Source of the DNA: Bradyrhizobium sp. B124
Lineage (GTDB): Bacteria > Pseudomonadota > Alphaproteobacteria > Rhizobiales > Xanthobacteraceae
Length of the DNA: 64,000 nucleotides
Assembly (NCBI RefSeq): GCF_038967635.1
Contig: NZ_CP152413.1
Coordinates: 2,604,001-2,668,000, forward strand
Direction of reading: 5' to 3'
The notes under the pieces were generated by a model. That model searched no databases. It had not been told where the DNA came from and was given only the letters and a program-made list of their open reading frames with translations. Numbering within the stretch: position 1 is the first letter of the stretch; every line of letters starts with the position of its first letter. Positions 50,777-60,278 of this stretch are shown one piece after another. Made by a program: the position numbers and the translations under genes.

Positions 50777-52273
50777 ATGATCAATCTTTCCAGCTTCATC
50801 GCATTTCATGCCAGGCGGACTCCGGACCGCTGTGCGCTGAAATATCGCGGCGAAGACGTCTCCTATGCAGATTTCGATCTGCGGATCCGGCAGGTCGGCA
50901 GCTGGCTCGCGACACGCGGGATCGCGCCCGGCGACGTCGTCGCGGTCCTGATGAAGAACAGCACGGCGTTTCTCGAACTGGTGTTCGCCACCAGCCATAT
51001 CGGCGCGGTATTCCTGCCGATCAATTATCGTCTGTCGGCCGATGAGATCGGCTACATCGTCGGCAATTCCGGCGCGCGGCTGCTGGTCGCCGACGAGGAA
51101 TTTGCCGCGATCGCAGCCGGTGACGCTCCGGTCGTGCTGCTCGGTGAAGTCGCGCAGTCCAGCATCACCAACCTTGCGCCCGACATCGCGCCGGCGCCGA
51201 TCCATGTGCGCCAGCCGCGCGACCTGATGCGGCTGATGTACACTTCGGGCACGACGGATCGCCCCAAGGGGGTGATGCTCACTTACGAGAACATCTACTG
51301 GAAATCCGCCGACCAGACCCTGGTGCTCGGGCTTAGCGCCGATACGCGGCTGCTTGTCGTCGGCCCGCTCTATCATGTCGGCGCGCTCGACCTGCCCGGC
51401 ATCGCCGTGCTCTGGCACGGCGGCATGCTGTGCATTCATCGCACCTTCGAGCCTGAACCGGCGCTGGCCGCCATCGAACGCGAGAGGCTCAACGCGGCGT
51501 GGTTTGCGCCGGTCATGACCACGGCCCTCCTCACCTGCCCCAACCGCGAGCGTTACGATGTCTCCAGCCTGCAATGGGCGATCGGCGGCGGCGAGAAGAC
51601 GCCGGAAGTCCGCATCCGCGCCTTCTCTGACCATTTCAAGAACGCGCGCTACATCGATGCCTATGGCCTCACTGAGAGCTGCGGCGGCGATACCTTCATG
51701 GAGGCGGGCCGCGAGATCGAGAAGATCGGCTCGACCGGCCGCGCCATCGCCCATGTCGAGATCGAGATCCGCGACGACGCCGGCAAGCGCCTGCCCGCTG
51801 GCCAGAACGGCGAGATTTGCTTGCGCGGACCGAAGGTCACGCAGGGCTACTGGAAGGATCCCGATAAAACCGCATCCGCCTTCTTCGGCGACTGGTTCCG
51901 CACCGGTGACGTCGGCTATCTCGATGACGATGGCTTCCTCTATCTGACCGACCGCAAGAAGGACATGATCATCTCCGGCGGCGAGAACATCGCCTCCTCC
52001 GAGGTCGAGCGCGTCATCTATGAAATCCCCGGAGTGCGCGAGGTCGCGGTGATCGGCCTGCCGGACGACCGCTGGGGCGAGAAGCCGGTCGCCATCGTGG
52101 TGCTGGCCGATGACGCAGGGCTCGACCTGCCCCACCTCACCGAATTCTGCCGAACACGTCTCGCCGGCTTCAAGGTGCCGCGGCAGTTGATCATCCGCGA
52201 CAGCCTGCCGCGCAATCCATCCGGCAAGGTGCTCAAACGCGTGCTCCGCGCTGAACTCGAGGCCACCGCATGA
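50777..52273 (+). CDS. AMP-forming acyl-CoA ligase
   Basis: The 498 residues have the adenylate-forming core: phosphate loop MYTSGTTDRPKGVMLTYENI (D replaces the usual G after TT), DAYGLTESCGGDTFME, DWFRTGDVGYLDDDGFLYLT, DRKKDMIISGGENI and the C-terminal catalytic Lys in RNPSGKVLKRVL. It activates a carboxylic acid by ATP to its CoA thioester. It overlaps the TetR gene by 4 bp. The acid is unknown; BVMO and SDR genes downstream suggest a cyclic or ketone-derived acid. Confidence 0.9.
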   Translation: MINLSSFIAFHARRTPDRCALKYRGEDVSYADFDLRIRQVGSWLATRGIAPGDVVAVLMKNSTAFLELVFATSHIGAVFLPINYRLSADEIGYIVGNSGARLLVADEEFAAIAAGDAPVVLLGEVAQSSITNLAPDIAPAPIHVRQPRDLMRLMYTSGTTDRPKGVMLTYENIYWKSADQTLVLGLSADTRLLVVGPLYHVGALDLPGIAVLWHGGMLCIHRTFEPEPALAAIERERLNAAWFAPVMTTALLTCPNRERYDVSSLQWAIGGGEKTPEVRIRAFSDHFKNARYIDAYGLTESCGGDTFMEAGREIEKIGSTGRAIAHVEIEIRDDAGKRLPAGQNGEICLRGPKVTQGYWKDPDKTASAFFGDWFRTGDVGYLDDDGFLYLTDRKKDMIISGGENIASSEVERVIYEIPGVREVAVIGLPDDRWGEKPVAIVVLADDAGLDLPHLTEFCRTRLAGFKVPRQLIIRDSLPRNPSGKVLKRVLRAELEATA

Positions 52274-52914
52274 CGCAAGCGACATCCGCCAAAGTGACAA
52301 AACTCAACCGGGTCGAGCGCAACGCCTGGACCAAGCAGAAGATCTTCGACGCCGCGACCAAGGTCGTCGGCAAATACGGCTATGCCGAAGCCTCGGTTGC
52401 GCGCATCACCGAAGCCGCCGGTGTGGCGCAAGGCACGTTCTACAATCATTTCGAGAACCGCCAGGAGCTGCTCGATCAGCTGCTGCCGAAGATCGGCCTC
52501 GACATGGTCCGCTTCATCCATGCACGCACCGGCACTGCCAACGAAGCACGGCAGGAGGTCGAGCGCTTCAGTGCCTTCTTCGACTTCATCCGCGAGGTGC
52601 CCGAGTTTCTCCGCATCCTCAACGAGGCCGAGTTCTTCGCGCCGATCGGCTACCAGAAGCATTTCGACAATATTTCGAGCGCCTATGTCCGGATCCTGCA
52701 GCGCGCGCGGGCCGCGGGCGCCACCAACACCTTCAGCGACGAGGAGTTCGAGGCCATCGTCCAGGTCTTGATGGGTGCGCGCGGCTATCTCAGCCGCCGC
52801 TATTCCTACTCCGAGCAAGGCGTCACCGCCGTGCCCGACTACGTCATCACGGCCTACCAAAAGCTGGTGACGCGCGGCCTGTTCACCACGAGCGACAAGG
52901 GAAGAAAGTCATGA
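52270..52914 (+). CDS. TetR/AcrR-family regulator
   Basis: The 214 residues have an N-terminal helix-turn-helix (KQKIFDAATKVVGKYGYAEA, SVARITEAAGVAQGTFYNHF, ENRQELLDQLL) and a helical ligand domain. It is embedded in the operon between ligase and SDR genes with 4-bp overlaps on both sides, so it probably represses its own operon and perhaps the divergent Liv operon through the shared 50608-50776 region. CoA-thioester ligands are common in this family. Confidence 0.9.
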   Translation: MTQATSAKVTKLNRVERNAWTKQKIFDAATKVVGKYGYAEASVARITEAAGVAQGTFYNHFENRQELLDQLLPKIGLDMVRFIHARTGTANEARQEVERFSAFFDFIREVPEFLRILNEAEFFAPIGYQKHFDNISSAYVRILQRARAAGATNTFSDEEFEAIVQVLMGARGYLSRRYSYSEQGVTAVPDYVITAYQKLVTRGLFTTSDKGRKS

Positions 52915-53684
52915 GCGCCGACGGCATCATCCTCGTCACCGGCGGCAGCCGCGGCATTGGCGCGGCGACCGCAACGCTGCTTGCCGATGAGGGCCATCGC
53001 GTCGTCATCGTCGACATCGCGCCCGAGCCGCTGGTCGGAGCGGCCGCCATCCTCTGGCCGGCGCCGTTCGACGTCGCGAGCGAAAGCGCCGTCATTACCG
53101 GCATCGCCGATATCGAGAAAGCGCACGGACCGATCACCGGCCTCGTCAACGCGGCCGGCGTGTTCGGCAAGATGCACCCGATCGAGCAGGTGCGGATGGA
53201 ACAATGGGACCGCGAGGTCAATATCGACCTGCGCGGCACCTTTCTGGTCGCGCGCAGCGTCGGCATCGGCATGGCGAAGCGGCGGCATGGCGCGATCGTC
53301 AACGTCGCCTCGGTGGCCGGCATGACGTCGGGCCCGATCCACGCCTATACCGCGGCGAAGGCCGGCGTCATCCAGATCACGCAGACGCTCGCCGCCGAAT
53401 GGGGCCGTTCCGGCGTTCGCGTCAATGCGGTGTCGCCCGGCTTCACCCGCACCGTGGCGCTCGAGGCCGGCATCGCGTCGGGCGCCCTGAACAAGGATCT
53501 GCTGGCCCGCCCGACCGCAATGAACCGGCTGGTCGAGCCGATGGAAGTGGCTCAGGCGATCGCCTGGCTGCTCTCGCCGCAGAGCAGCGGCGTGACCGGC
53601 ATCAACCTGCCGGTCGATGCCGGCTACATCGTGGGCACCACCTGGGCCGCCTATGGTGGCCTGCCGGACGCACCGGCGAGCTGA
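52911..53684 (+). CDS. Short-chain dehydrogenase/reductase
   Basis: The 257-residue Rossmann enzyme has the NAD(P) motif TGGSRGIGAATATLLADEGH, Asp in VIVDIAPEPL (favouring NAD), GLVNAAGVFGK and the catalytic Ser/Tyr/Lys: VNVASVAGMTSGPIHAYTAA then K. The C-terminal motif VRVNAVSPGFTRT is typical. It would oxidise an alcohol to the ketone used by the next enzyme. Confidence 0.9.
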   Translation: MSADGIILVTGGSRGIGAATATLLADEGHRVVIVDIAPEPLVGAAAILWPAPFDVASESAVITGIADIEKAHGPITGLVNAAGVFGKMHPIEQVRMEQWDREVNIDLRGTFLVARSVGIGMAKRRHGAIVNVASVAGMTSGPIHAYTAAKAGVIQITQTLAAEWGRSGVRVNAVSPGFTRTVALEAGIASGALNKDLLARPTAMNRLVEPMEVAQAIAWLLSPQSSGVTGINLPVDAGYIVGTTWAAYGGLPDAPAS

Positions 53685-53693
53685 GGACAACGC

Positions 53694-55616
53694 ATGAATA
53701 TCGAGCTTTCGCGCAAACACCTCGATCTGTCCTCCGCCATCGCCGAGGGCGACATCCGCGTACTGCTGATGGTGCTGGTGCACATGACCGGCGACGAGAA
53801 GTGGCTCGAGCCGCCGTACAAGCCGAAGCGCGACGTCCGCCTGATCCCCGATCCGGACGCCGGCGTGCCGAAGGAGATCAAGGACGAGATCCGCGCCGCC
53901 GTCCTGAACCTGTTCGCGAACGGAACGCCGAAACCCGTCATCACCGATCCCGGCGATGAGCTGATGCTGCGGATGATGCGCGCGACGCTCGGCGAGAACG
54001 TCGCGCCGGAATATGCCCCGCTGATGCGCGAGGAGATGGGATTCGTTCCCCGCGATGCCAGATGGCGCGAGCGCCCTTCCGACGAACGACTGGCGCAGCA
54101 GCATGTGCTGATCGTCGGCGCCGGGGTCTGCGCGATCGCGCTCGGTGTTGCGCTCGGGCGGCTCGGCATTCCCTACACGATCGTCGAGAAGCAGGACGAG
54201 ATCGGCGGCACGTGGTACGTCAACCGCTATCCCGGCTGCGGCGTCGATACGCCGAACCACTCCTATTCGTTCTCGTTCGGCGCCCGCAATCCGTGGACCC
54301 GCTATTTCGCACAGCGCCAGGAATTGCTCGACTATCTGCTCAAGGTCGTGCGCGAATACGGCATCCGCGAGCACGTCCGCCTCTCGACCGAGCTCGTCGC
54401 TTCGCGCTGGGATGAAGCCAAGCGCCGCTGGATCTCGACGCTGAAGACCGCGAACGGCGAAGAGACGTTCGAGTCCACCGCGCTGGTCAGCGCGATCGGG
54501 CAGCTCAACGATCCCTTGCCTGCCCGCTTTGAGGGAGACGAGGATTTCAAGGGCCTCAAGGTTCATTCGGCGCTGTGGTCGGACGATGTCAAGCTGGACG
54601 GCAAGCATGTCGCCGTGATCGGCACCGGCGCGACCGCGATGCAGCTGGTGCCGTCGATCGCAGACCGTGTCGCCTCGGTCACCGTCTACCAGCGCACCGC
54701 GCAGTGGGCGCGGCCGGTGAAGGGCTATTCCGATCCGATCACCGACGGCGCGCAGTGGCTGCTGGCGCACCTGCCGTTCTATGTGCAGTGGTATCGCTTC
54801 AACATGTTCTGGCGTTACGGCGACGGATTGTTGCCGTTCCTCCGCAAGGATCCGGCCTGGCCGCATCCGGACCGCGCCGTCAACAAGGGCAACGACCGGC
54901 ATCGCCAGGAGCTGGCCGAGTTCATCCTCTCCGAGCTGAAGGACCGCCCTGATTTGATCGAGAAGTGCATGCCGACCTATCCGCCTTACGGCAAGCGCAT
55001 CCTGCTCGACAACAACTGGTTCAAGACGCTCACCAGGCCGAATGTCGAGCTGATCACTGACAAGATCGACCATTTCGCTGCGGACGGAATCGTCACGGCC
55101 GACGGCACATTCCGGCCGCACGACGTCATCGTGATCTCGACCGGCTTCAAGGTCTCGGAGATGGCGGCGCGTCTCAACATCACTGGCCGCGACGGCAAGA
55201 ACCTCAAGCAGGCGTGGCGCGACGACAATCCGACCGCGTATCTCGGCCTCACCGTGCCTGACTTTCCCAACCTGTTTCTGATGCTCGGCCCCAACTCGGG
55301 ACCCGCGCATGGCGGCAGCGTGATCTTCCAGTCGGAATGCCAGAGCCGCTACATCTCCGCCTGCCTCGTCGAGATGATCGAGAACGATATCGCCGCGATC
55401 GATGTGCATCCCGACGCGCACGACGAATACATCCGCAACGTCGATGCCGAACATGAGCAGCTGATCTGGACGCATCCGGGCATGACGACCTACTACCGCA
55501 ACAGAAGCGGCCGCGTGTTTTCGGCAATGCCGTGGCGGTTCGTCGACTATTGGAAAATGACGCACGATCCGGACTTCACCCAGTATCGAAAGACCAAGTC
55601 GCGACAGGAGTCCTGA
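53694..55616 (+). CDS. Baeyer-Villiger-type flavin monooxygenase
   Basis: The 640 residues have an N-terminal helical extension (~1-130), a FAD-binding start QQHVLIVGAGVCAIALGVAL, YTIVEKQDEIGGTWYVNRYP, GCGVDTPNHSYSFSF and a BVMO-like fingerprint FKGLKVHSALWSDD (family F-x-G-x-x-x-H-x-x-x-W-[P/D]; here W-S). The NADPH motif is VAVIGTGATAMQ. The extension is found in phenylacetone- and cyclohexanone-type relatives. It inserts oxygen next to a ketone to form an ester or lactone, fitting alcohol to ketone to ester to CoA ester in this operon. Confidence 0.88.
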   Translation: MNIELSRKHLDLSSAIAEGDIRVLLMVLVHMTGDEKWLEPPYKPKRDVRLIPDPDAGVPKEIKDEIRAAVLNLFANGTPKPVITDPGDELMLRMMRATLGENVAPEYAPLMREEMGFVPRDARWRERPSDERLAQQHVLIVGAGVCAIALGVALGRLGIPYTIVEKQDEIGGTWYVNRYPGCGVDTPNHSYSFSFGARNPWTRYFAQRQELLDYLLKVVREYGIREHVRLSTELVASRWDEAKRRWISTLKTANGEETFESTALVSAIGQLNDPLPARFEGDEDFKGLKVHSALWSDDVKLDGKHVAVIGTGATAMQLVPSIADRVASVTVYQRTAQWARPVKGYSDPITDGAQWLLAHLPFYVQWYRFNMFWRYGDGLLPFLRKDPAWPHPDRAVNKGNDRHRQELAEFILSELKDRPDLIEKCMPTYPPYGKRILLDNNWFKTLTRPNVELITDKIDHFAADGIVTADGTFRPHDVIVISTGFKVSEMAARLNITGRDGKNLKQAWRDDNPTAYLGLTVPDFPNLFLMLGPNSGPAHGGSVIFQSECQSRYISACLVEMIENDIAAIDVHPDAHDEYIRNVDAEHEQLIWTHPGMTTYYRNRSGRVFSAMPWRFVDYWKMTHDPDFTQYRKTKSRQES

Positions 55617-56119
55617 CCTGAATTACCCCGCTCGTTAACTTGACAGCAGGCCATATCTGCCGCAGCATTTCGCTGACTGCACCTGTTGGGGTGCGGGAGC
55701 GCCTGCTCCCTGCTTCGCAGGAATTGACGGACGATTTTGGAATCGGCCGTCAGGCAGAGAAGCGGACAGAGGTCCGTCGGCCCACTCTTGGAGAGGAGCA
55801 TGACGCCACCGGCGAAAGCCAGCGACCTTGCTCAGCGGCAAGGTCTCGGTGCACGTTGAGGCGAACAGCAGCTGCTAGCCGCGTGCACTGCCGACAATCT
55901 GAACATATCCGCAGGACGAGAGCGCAAAGGCCAAGCGCTTTTAGGTCCCGAAACACCACTGGTCTACACCAGAGATCCTTCGCTAAAACGAAGTAGCAGG
56001 GCCCCGCGATGCTTGAATGCACCGGGGCCCATTCGTTTGCGCGCCATCTCTCCCTCGTCGCACCGCATTGCGTCACCGCGTGGGATCGGGAACAATTGTC
56101 CCGACAGGGTGAAGGAACG
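55617..56119. other. 503-bp region with no gene
   Basis: All open frames are Arg/Ser-rich with no structure. The only clear feature is the hairpin at 55999-56030. A TTGACA at about 55641 could be part of a promoter, but no good -10 is seen. Otherwise nothing is supported. Confidence 0.5.
55999..56030. terminator. GC-rich hairpin downstream of monooxygenase operon
   Basis: GGGCCCCG (55999-56006) pairs with CGGGGCCC (56023-56030) around a 16-base loop. No T-run follows on the plus strand (ATTCGTTTG). It could be a weak terminator or an mRNA stem before the DsbA-like gene at 56120. Confidence 0.5.
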
Positions 56120-56752
56120 ATGATCGAAAAGCCGCGCGTACGCATCTACACCGACTACAAGTCTCCCTATGCCTATGTCGCCAACAAGCGACTGTTCGAG
56201 CTCGAGGAGACCCTTGGCGTCGAGCTGGAATGGCTGCCCTACACGCTTCGCATCCCTGAATTCATGGGCACGGTCGAGGCGCGCACGCCGCATTTCTGGC
56301 GCAAGGTGCGCTACTCCTACATGGATGCGCGGCGGTTCGCGAATGCGCAGGGACTGATCATGAAGGGCCCGCGCCGAATCTATGATGCCTTCTACGCCAG
56401 CGCCGGGATGTTGTTCGCGCAGCGCCACGGGCTGTTCCGGCCCTATCATGACATGGTGTTCCGGGGGTTTTGGAACCACGAGCTGGAGATCGACGAGTTG
56501 TCGGAGATTGCGGGCGTGATCGCCGCGATCGGCGGTTCCACTGAGGCGTTCGAAGCCTATGTTCGCGGCCCTGCCCGCGCGGAACACGATCGCATCATCG
56601 ACGAGGCCGAAGCGCTCGGCGTTTTCGGCGTGCCCAGCATGGTGTTCAACGGCGAACTGTTCTGGGGCGGCGACCGCATCGACATGCTGATCGAGCGGAT
56701 CAAGAAGCCCGAGACGATCTCGGTCGCGCTCGGCAGCAGGCACCGGACCTAA
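56120..56752 (+). CDS. DsbA-fold protein, 2-hydroxychromene isomerase-like
   Basis: From ATG 56120 (GAAGGA upstream) the 210 residues have a thioredoxin-type start without CxxC (IYTDYKSPYAYVANKRLFEL), a helical insertion and the C-terminal FGVPSMVFNGELFWGGDRID, LIERIKKP. The missing cysteines and the Ser in YKSPYAY match glutathione-dependent 2-hydroxychromene-2-carboxylate isomerases of the kappa-GST class. The GST-like neighbour agrees with glutathione-related chemistry. Confidence 0.85.
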   Translation: MIEKPRVRIYTDYKSPYAYVANKRLFELEETLGVELEWLPYTLRIPEFMGTVEARTPHFWRKVRYSYMDARRFANAQGLIMKGPRRIYDAFYASAGMLFAQRHGLFRPYHDMVFRGFWNHELEIDELSEIAGVIAAIGGSTEAFEAYVRGPARAEHDRIIDEAEALGVFGVPSMVFNGELFWGGDRIDMLIERIKKPETISVALGSRHRT

Positions 56753-56791
56753 GCTCTCGCCGTTTTGAACCTGGTTGCCGTCCCCGATCGA

Positions 56792-57802
56792 TCAGCCTCC
56801 ATTCAGGATCGCCCAGCATCCGGTGCGTTCCAGCACGGGCTTCAACGCCGCACGATCGCCCGCATCGAGCGCTGCAAATTTCTCGCGCAGCTGCTGCAGG
56901 CACTTGACCTGATATTTGAACGGCGCCAGCGCGTAAGGCAGTCGCCAGACGTTGATCTCAAGCCGTTCGAGGCCCTTCCCAAATGCATCCGCATTGGCGG
57001 CCAGGAACGGCAGATAGAGCTCGCCCGCGATCCGCAGCAGCGCCTCGGCGAACCCGCCGAGCGCCTGCTCGCGCGGATACCAGTTTCCCTCCACACCGGA
57101 CGCATCATCGAGCCGCCGCACCCAGTGATCGGTGAACGGCGCGTGTTCCCGCATGATCCGCATCGGGGTCGGGTCGGTCGCCATCTCGCTGAGCTGCCCG
57201 AACCAGGCGAAATCCGCCAGCGACGGTCGGCTTCCGAACAGGTAATTCGTCATGCCGACATGCGGTTCGAACGCCGCAAGCGTCCGGCGATAGCTCTCCT
57301 CCAGCAGCGGACGATTCTCCTCGGTGGCGCCGAGAATGACCATGCGGGAAATCTGCCGCTGCCGGAACTCCTCGGTCTCCTCGCGGCTGCCGGCCGCGGC
57401 GTCCGACGTCGACCACTCCTCTCCCGCCCAGCGCGAGACATAGGTCTGATCTTCCGGATCCCACCAGCGATAGAGAAACAGCGGCTTCACCGCCCATTCG
57501 TCGGCGAGATCCTCGAGCAGATCGCAGACGAAGGCTGTGGCCTTATCCTCCGGGATCACCGAGCGCCCCTGGTGACGCGCTTCCAGATCATAGGCCAGCG
57601 TCGTGGTCTCGCCGCGGTAGCTGCCGTCGGGATATTGCAGCACCGGAATCAGCATCGGCTTCAGATGCGCAGTCGCCGCGCGCAAGATCTTGGTCATGAT
57701 CACCCAGTCGTGCGGGATCCGCCGGTAGCGCATCAGCGCCCGCAACTTGATCGCATAGGGCGACGCGGTCGAACCGATCAGGCGATAGCGGCCCTCCGTC
57801 AT
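56792..57802 (-). CDS. Glutathione S-transferase-like protein
   Basis: The 336 residues have a thioredoxin-type N-domain (YRLIGSTASPYAIKLRALMR, LIPVLQYPDGSYRGETTTLA) and a long helical C-domain with SRPSLADFAWFGQLSEM, the usual GST motif. It is over 100 residues longer than common GSTs, so it is a divergent class. ATG 57802 overlaps the stop of the M81 gene by 4 bp, making the two one transcript. Confidence 0.8.
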   Translation of the reverse strand: MTEGRYRLIGSTASPYAIKLRALMRYRRIPHDWVIMTKILRAATAHLKPMLIPVLQYPDGSYRGETTTLAYDLEARHQGRSVIPEDKATAFVCDLLEDLADEWAVKPLFLYRWWDPEDQTYVSRWAGEEWSTSDAAAGSREETEEFRQRQISRMVILGATEENRPLLEESYRRTLAAFEPHVGMTNYLFGSRPSLADFAWFGQLSEMATDPTPMRIMREHAPFTDHWVRRLDDASGVEGNWYPREQALGGFAEALLRIAGELYLPFLAANADAFGKGLERLEINVWRLPYALAPFKYQVKCLQQLREKFAALDAGDRAALKPVLERTGCWAILNGG

Positions 57803-59295
57803 GACGACGCCTCCGGGAAAGCCGGATTGCCGTAGGGATAGAACTGCGCAAGATCGACATTCCTGTAGGGCAGCTTGTCCAGCCGCGTCGTGCCGAGGAA
57901 CGGCTGATCCGGCTCGACCAGCAGGATCGTCTTGGCAAAGCCATTGTCGTCGAAGCCGCGCCGAAAGTGCACCCGCGACTTGATCGCCATGACCTCGAAT
58001 CCACCGATGTCAGGCACCAGCGCTTTCAGCGAGAACGGCTCCATGATCTGCACCAGATAGGTGGAGAGGATCAGCACATTGTTGCGGCCGAAGCGCACGC
58101 AGACCCAGAACTGCCCGTAGCCGTCACCCGCAGCCGAGATCGTGCCCTGAATGCGAACCGGATCGCCCGCCGACTCGTCGGCACGGCCGCCGATCTCCAT
58201 ATCGAAGGCATCGCCAGCCTTCGCGCCGGCCGCCTTCAGGCTTGCCGTCGCCCTGGCGTCGGCAATGGTCGCGATGACAGTGTTGGCGAGGTCCTGCGCG
58301 ATGATCTCGCGCAGCAGCCAGGTCGCCGATCCCGAGCGGTCGCTGTGATCGGCCAGCACCACGGGCGTGTTGCCATCGGCGACGGCCTGCTTGGCCAACG
58401 CGACGCCCTCGGCAATGCTGTGCAGCCTGGTCGATTGCAGCAGCGCCTCGCGCAGCCGCCAGATCGTGCCGGCGAGATCGCGCGCGACCTGCTCGGCGAG
58501 CTTTGGGTTGTCGTTGGTCAGGACCTGCACGGTCATGCCGGCGTCGGGAACATCGGCGAACGGAAAGCCGAAGAAGATGTTGACGTAGACGTCGACCTCG
58601 CGGGCCTCCCACACCAGCGCGCGCTGCACGAGATCCATCCACGGACGCGCGCCGGTCCATTGCAGCACGGTGGGAGAGATCACGGGAACCTTGATGGTCT
58701 TGTGCGCCGGTCTGTAGTCGCCGCGGATCGCCCGCACCAGCATGCGCGCTGCCCGTTCGCCTTGCAGATGCGCGTCATAATGCGGGAAATATTTGACGGC
58801 GAACGCCATGTCCGCCTGTTCGAGGAACGCCTCATCCTCATTGCCGTGAGGATCGAAGGTCGCGGCGATGAAGGCGGAGCGGCCGACCACCTCGCGGACC
58901 TGCCGCGCCAGATCGGCCTCGGGCCGCGGCACGTCGCGCACGGCCATCGCGCCATGCAGGCACAGATAGACGCCGTCGAACGGCCCCTCTTCCTTGAGCC
59001 CGGCAATCATCTTGCCGGTGAAGGTCCGGTAGGCCTCCTGGGTGATCCAGCCCGATCCGGTGTAGGTCCTCGGCCAGAGCGGAGACTCGATGCCGACCAG
59101 TTCGACCTCCGAGAACTCGCGCGCCACCCGCACGAAGCCGCCCATGTAGTTCTTCGGATCGAACTGCAGCAGCGCTTCACCTTTGGCCGGCGAGCCCGGA
59201 TAGATGAAGTCGTCGAGCGTGGTCTCGTTCGGCAGGAACGAGACGGTTTCGTGGGAGAAATGCAGGACGGCAATACGAATCTTGCGTTCGCTCAT
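57799..59295 (-). CDS. M81 family peptidase (MlrC-like)
   Basis: From ATG 59295 the 498 residues match M81/MlrC: IAVLHFSHETVSFLPNETTL, GVYLCLHGAMAVRD, AATFDPHGNEDEAFLEQADM, KYFPHYDAHLQGERAARML and VVLADHSDRSGSATWLLREI. Conserved His and Asp residues in these motifs likely bind zinc. MlrC opens linearised microcystin, but most relatives are found beside Dpp-type transporters and have unknown peptides or amides as substrate. The Dpp-type genes at 61752 fit this. Confidence 0.88.
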   Translation of the reverse strand: MSERKIRIAVLHFSHETVSFLPNETTLDDFIYPGSPAKGEALLQFDPKNYMGGFVRVAREFSEVELVGIESPLWPRTYTGSGWITQEAYRTFTGKMIAGLKEEGPFDGVYLCLHGAMAVRDVPRPEADLARQVREVVGRSAFIAATFDPHGNEDEAFLEQADMAFAVKYFPHYDAHLQGERAARMLVRAIRGDYRPAHKTIKVPVISPTVLQWTGARPWMDLVQRALVWEAREVDVYVNIFFGFPFADVPDAGMTVQVLTNDNPKLAEQVARDLAGTIWRLREALLQSTRLHSIAEGVALAKQAVADGNTPVVLADHSDRSGSATWLLREIIAQDLANTVIATIADARATASLKAAGAKAGDAFDMEIGGRADESAGDPVRIQGTISAAGDGYGQFWVCVRFGRNNVLILSTYLVQIMEPFSLKALVPDIGGFEVMAIKSRVHFRRGFDDNGFAKTILLVEPDQPFLGTTRLDKLPYRNVDLAQFYPYGNPAFPEASS

Positions 59296-59483
59296 TTTGT
59301 GCGCCTCGGCTGTTTTATCGTATCCTGACATCGAAGGCTCGGGGCGCCAATGCCGCATTCGGTTTTTGCCCGCCAGATCTGCAAATAAGCAGACGCGCCG
59401 CGGCTTGCCGCCGTGCCGATTCTGCTATGGTCCACACCAACGATCGGGCCCTGGCTCCGCAGATGTCTCAAGGAGAGAACGCC
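59296..59483. promoter_or_regulatory. Divergent spacer between M81 and aldolase genes
   Basis: This 188-bp spacer holds promoters for both directions; CAAGGAG before 59484 is the ribosome-binding site of the aldolase gene. No operator is recognised. Confidence 0.4.
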
Positions 59484-60278
59484 ATGAATCCCCCCGTCAG
59501 CTCGCCCGCGATCAAGGTCGTGAAATCCGTTCGCGAGCAGGTGAGCGCCGAGGAGTGGCAGGCCCGTGTCGATCTCGCCGCCTGCTATCGGCTGACTGCG
59601 ATGTACGGCATGACCGAGATGATCGCGAACCACATCTCCTGCCGCGTGCCCGGCACCACCGACCAGTTCCTGATCAATGCCTACGGCATGCTGTATGAGG
59701 AGATCGACGCCTCCAGCCTGATCAAGGTCGATGTCGAGGGCAACACGCTGCTCAACGCCACCGACTACGACGTCAACGTCGCGGGCTTCGTGATTCACAG
59801 CGCCATCCACATGGCCAAGCACGATATGGACTGCGTCGCGCACACCCACACCCCGGCCGGCATGGCGGTCTCCGCGATGGAATGCGGCCTGCTGCCGCTG
59901 GCGCAGACCTCGATGCGCTTCCTGCACATCGCCTATCACGACTTCGAAGGCATCGCCGACAATGTCGACGAGCGCGAACGGCTGGTCCGCGACCTCGGCG
60001 ACCACGAGGCGATGATCCTGCGCAACCATGGCCTCCTGGTCGTCGGCCGCACCGTGCCCGCCGCCTTCAACGTGCTGTTCCGGCTCGAGCGCGCCTGCCA
60101 GACCCAGGTGACGGCGCTGTCCTGCAACACCAAGCTGATCTATCCGCCGCAAAACATCCTCGAAGACACCTATGAGCGGATGCTGCCCAAGCCCGGCCGC
60201 GCCGCGCGCAACGGCGAACTCGCCTGGCCGGCGCTGCTGCGCAAGCTCGATCGCGCCGATCCGTCGTACCGGGACTGA
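59484..60278 (+). CDS. Class II aldolase/adducin family protein
   Basis: From ATG 59484 the 264 residues show the zinc aldolase fold: MYGMTEMIANHISCRVPG, LINAYGMLYEEIDASSLIKV, GFVIHSAIHM and metal ligands CVAHTHTPAGMAVSAM and AMILRNHGLLVVGRT. Members act on sugar-phosphate or hydroxy-acid substrates or lack catalysis. It is divergent from the M81 gene and upstream of the GAF-like protein; no specific pathway is evident. Confidence 0.88.
   Translation: MNPPVSSPAIKVVKSVREQVSAEEWQARVDLAACYRLTAMYGMTEMIANHISCRVPGTTDQFLINAYGMLYEEIDASSLIKVDVEGNTLLNATDYDVNVAGFVIHSAIHMAKHDMDCVAHTHTPAGMAVSAMECGLLPLAQTSMRFLHIAYHDFEGIADNVDERERLVRDLGDHEAMILRNHGLLVVGRTVPAAFNVLFRLERACQTQVTALSCNTKLIYPPQNILEDTYERMLPKPGRAARNGELAWPALLRKLDRADPSYRD

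Noticed and set aside
50717..55565. Very long minus-strand frames (527 and 903 codons) opposite ligase, SDR and monooxygenase
   Set aside because: These arise from codon bias of the plus-strand genes; they read as His/Arg/Asp-rich low-structure protein, while the plus frames hold complete enzyme motifs and overlapping starts.
55640..55996. 118-codon plus-strand frame after the monooxygenase gene
   Set aside because: Ser/Arg-rich with no fold pattern or start context; the region looks non-coding.
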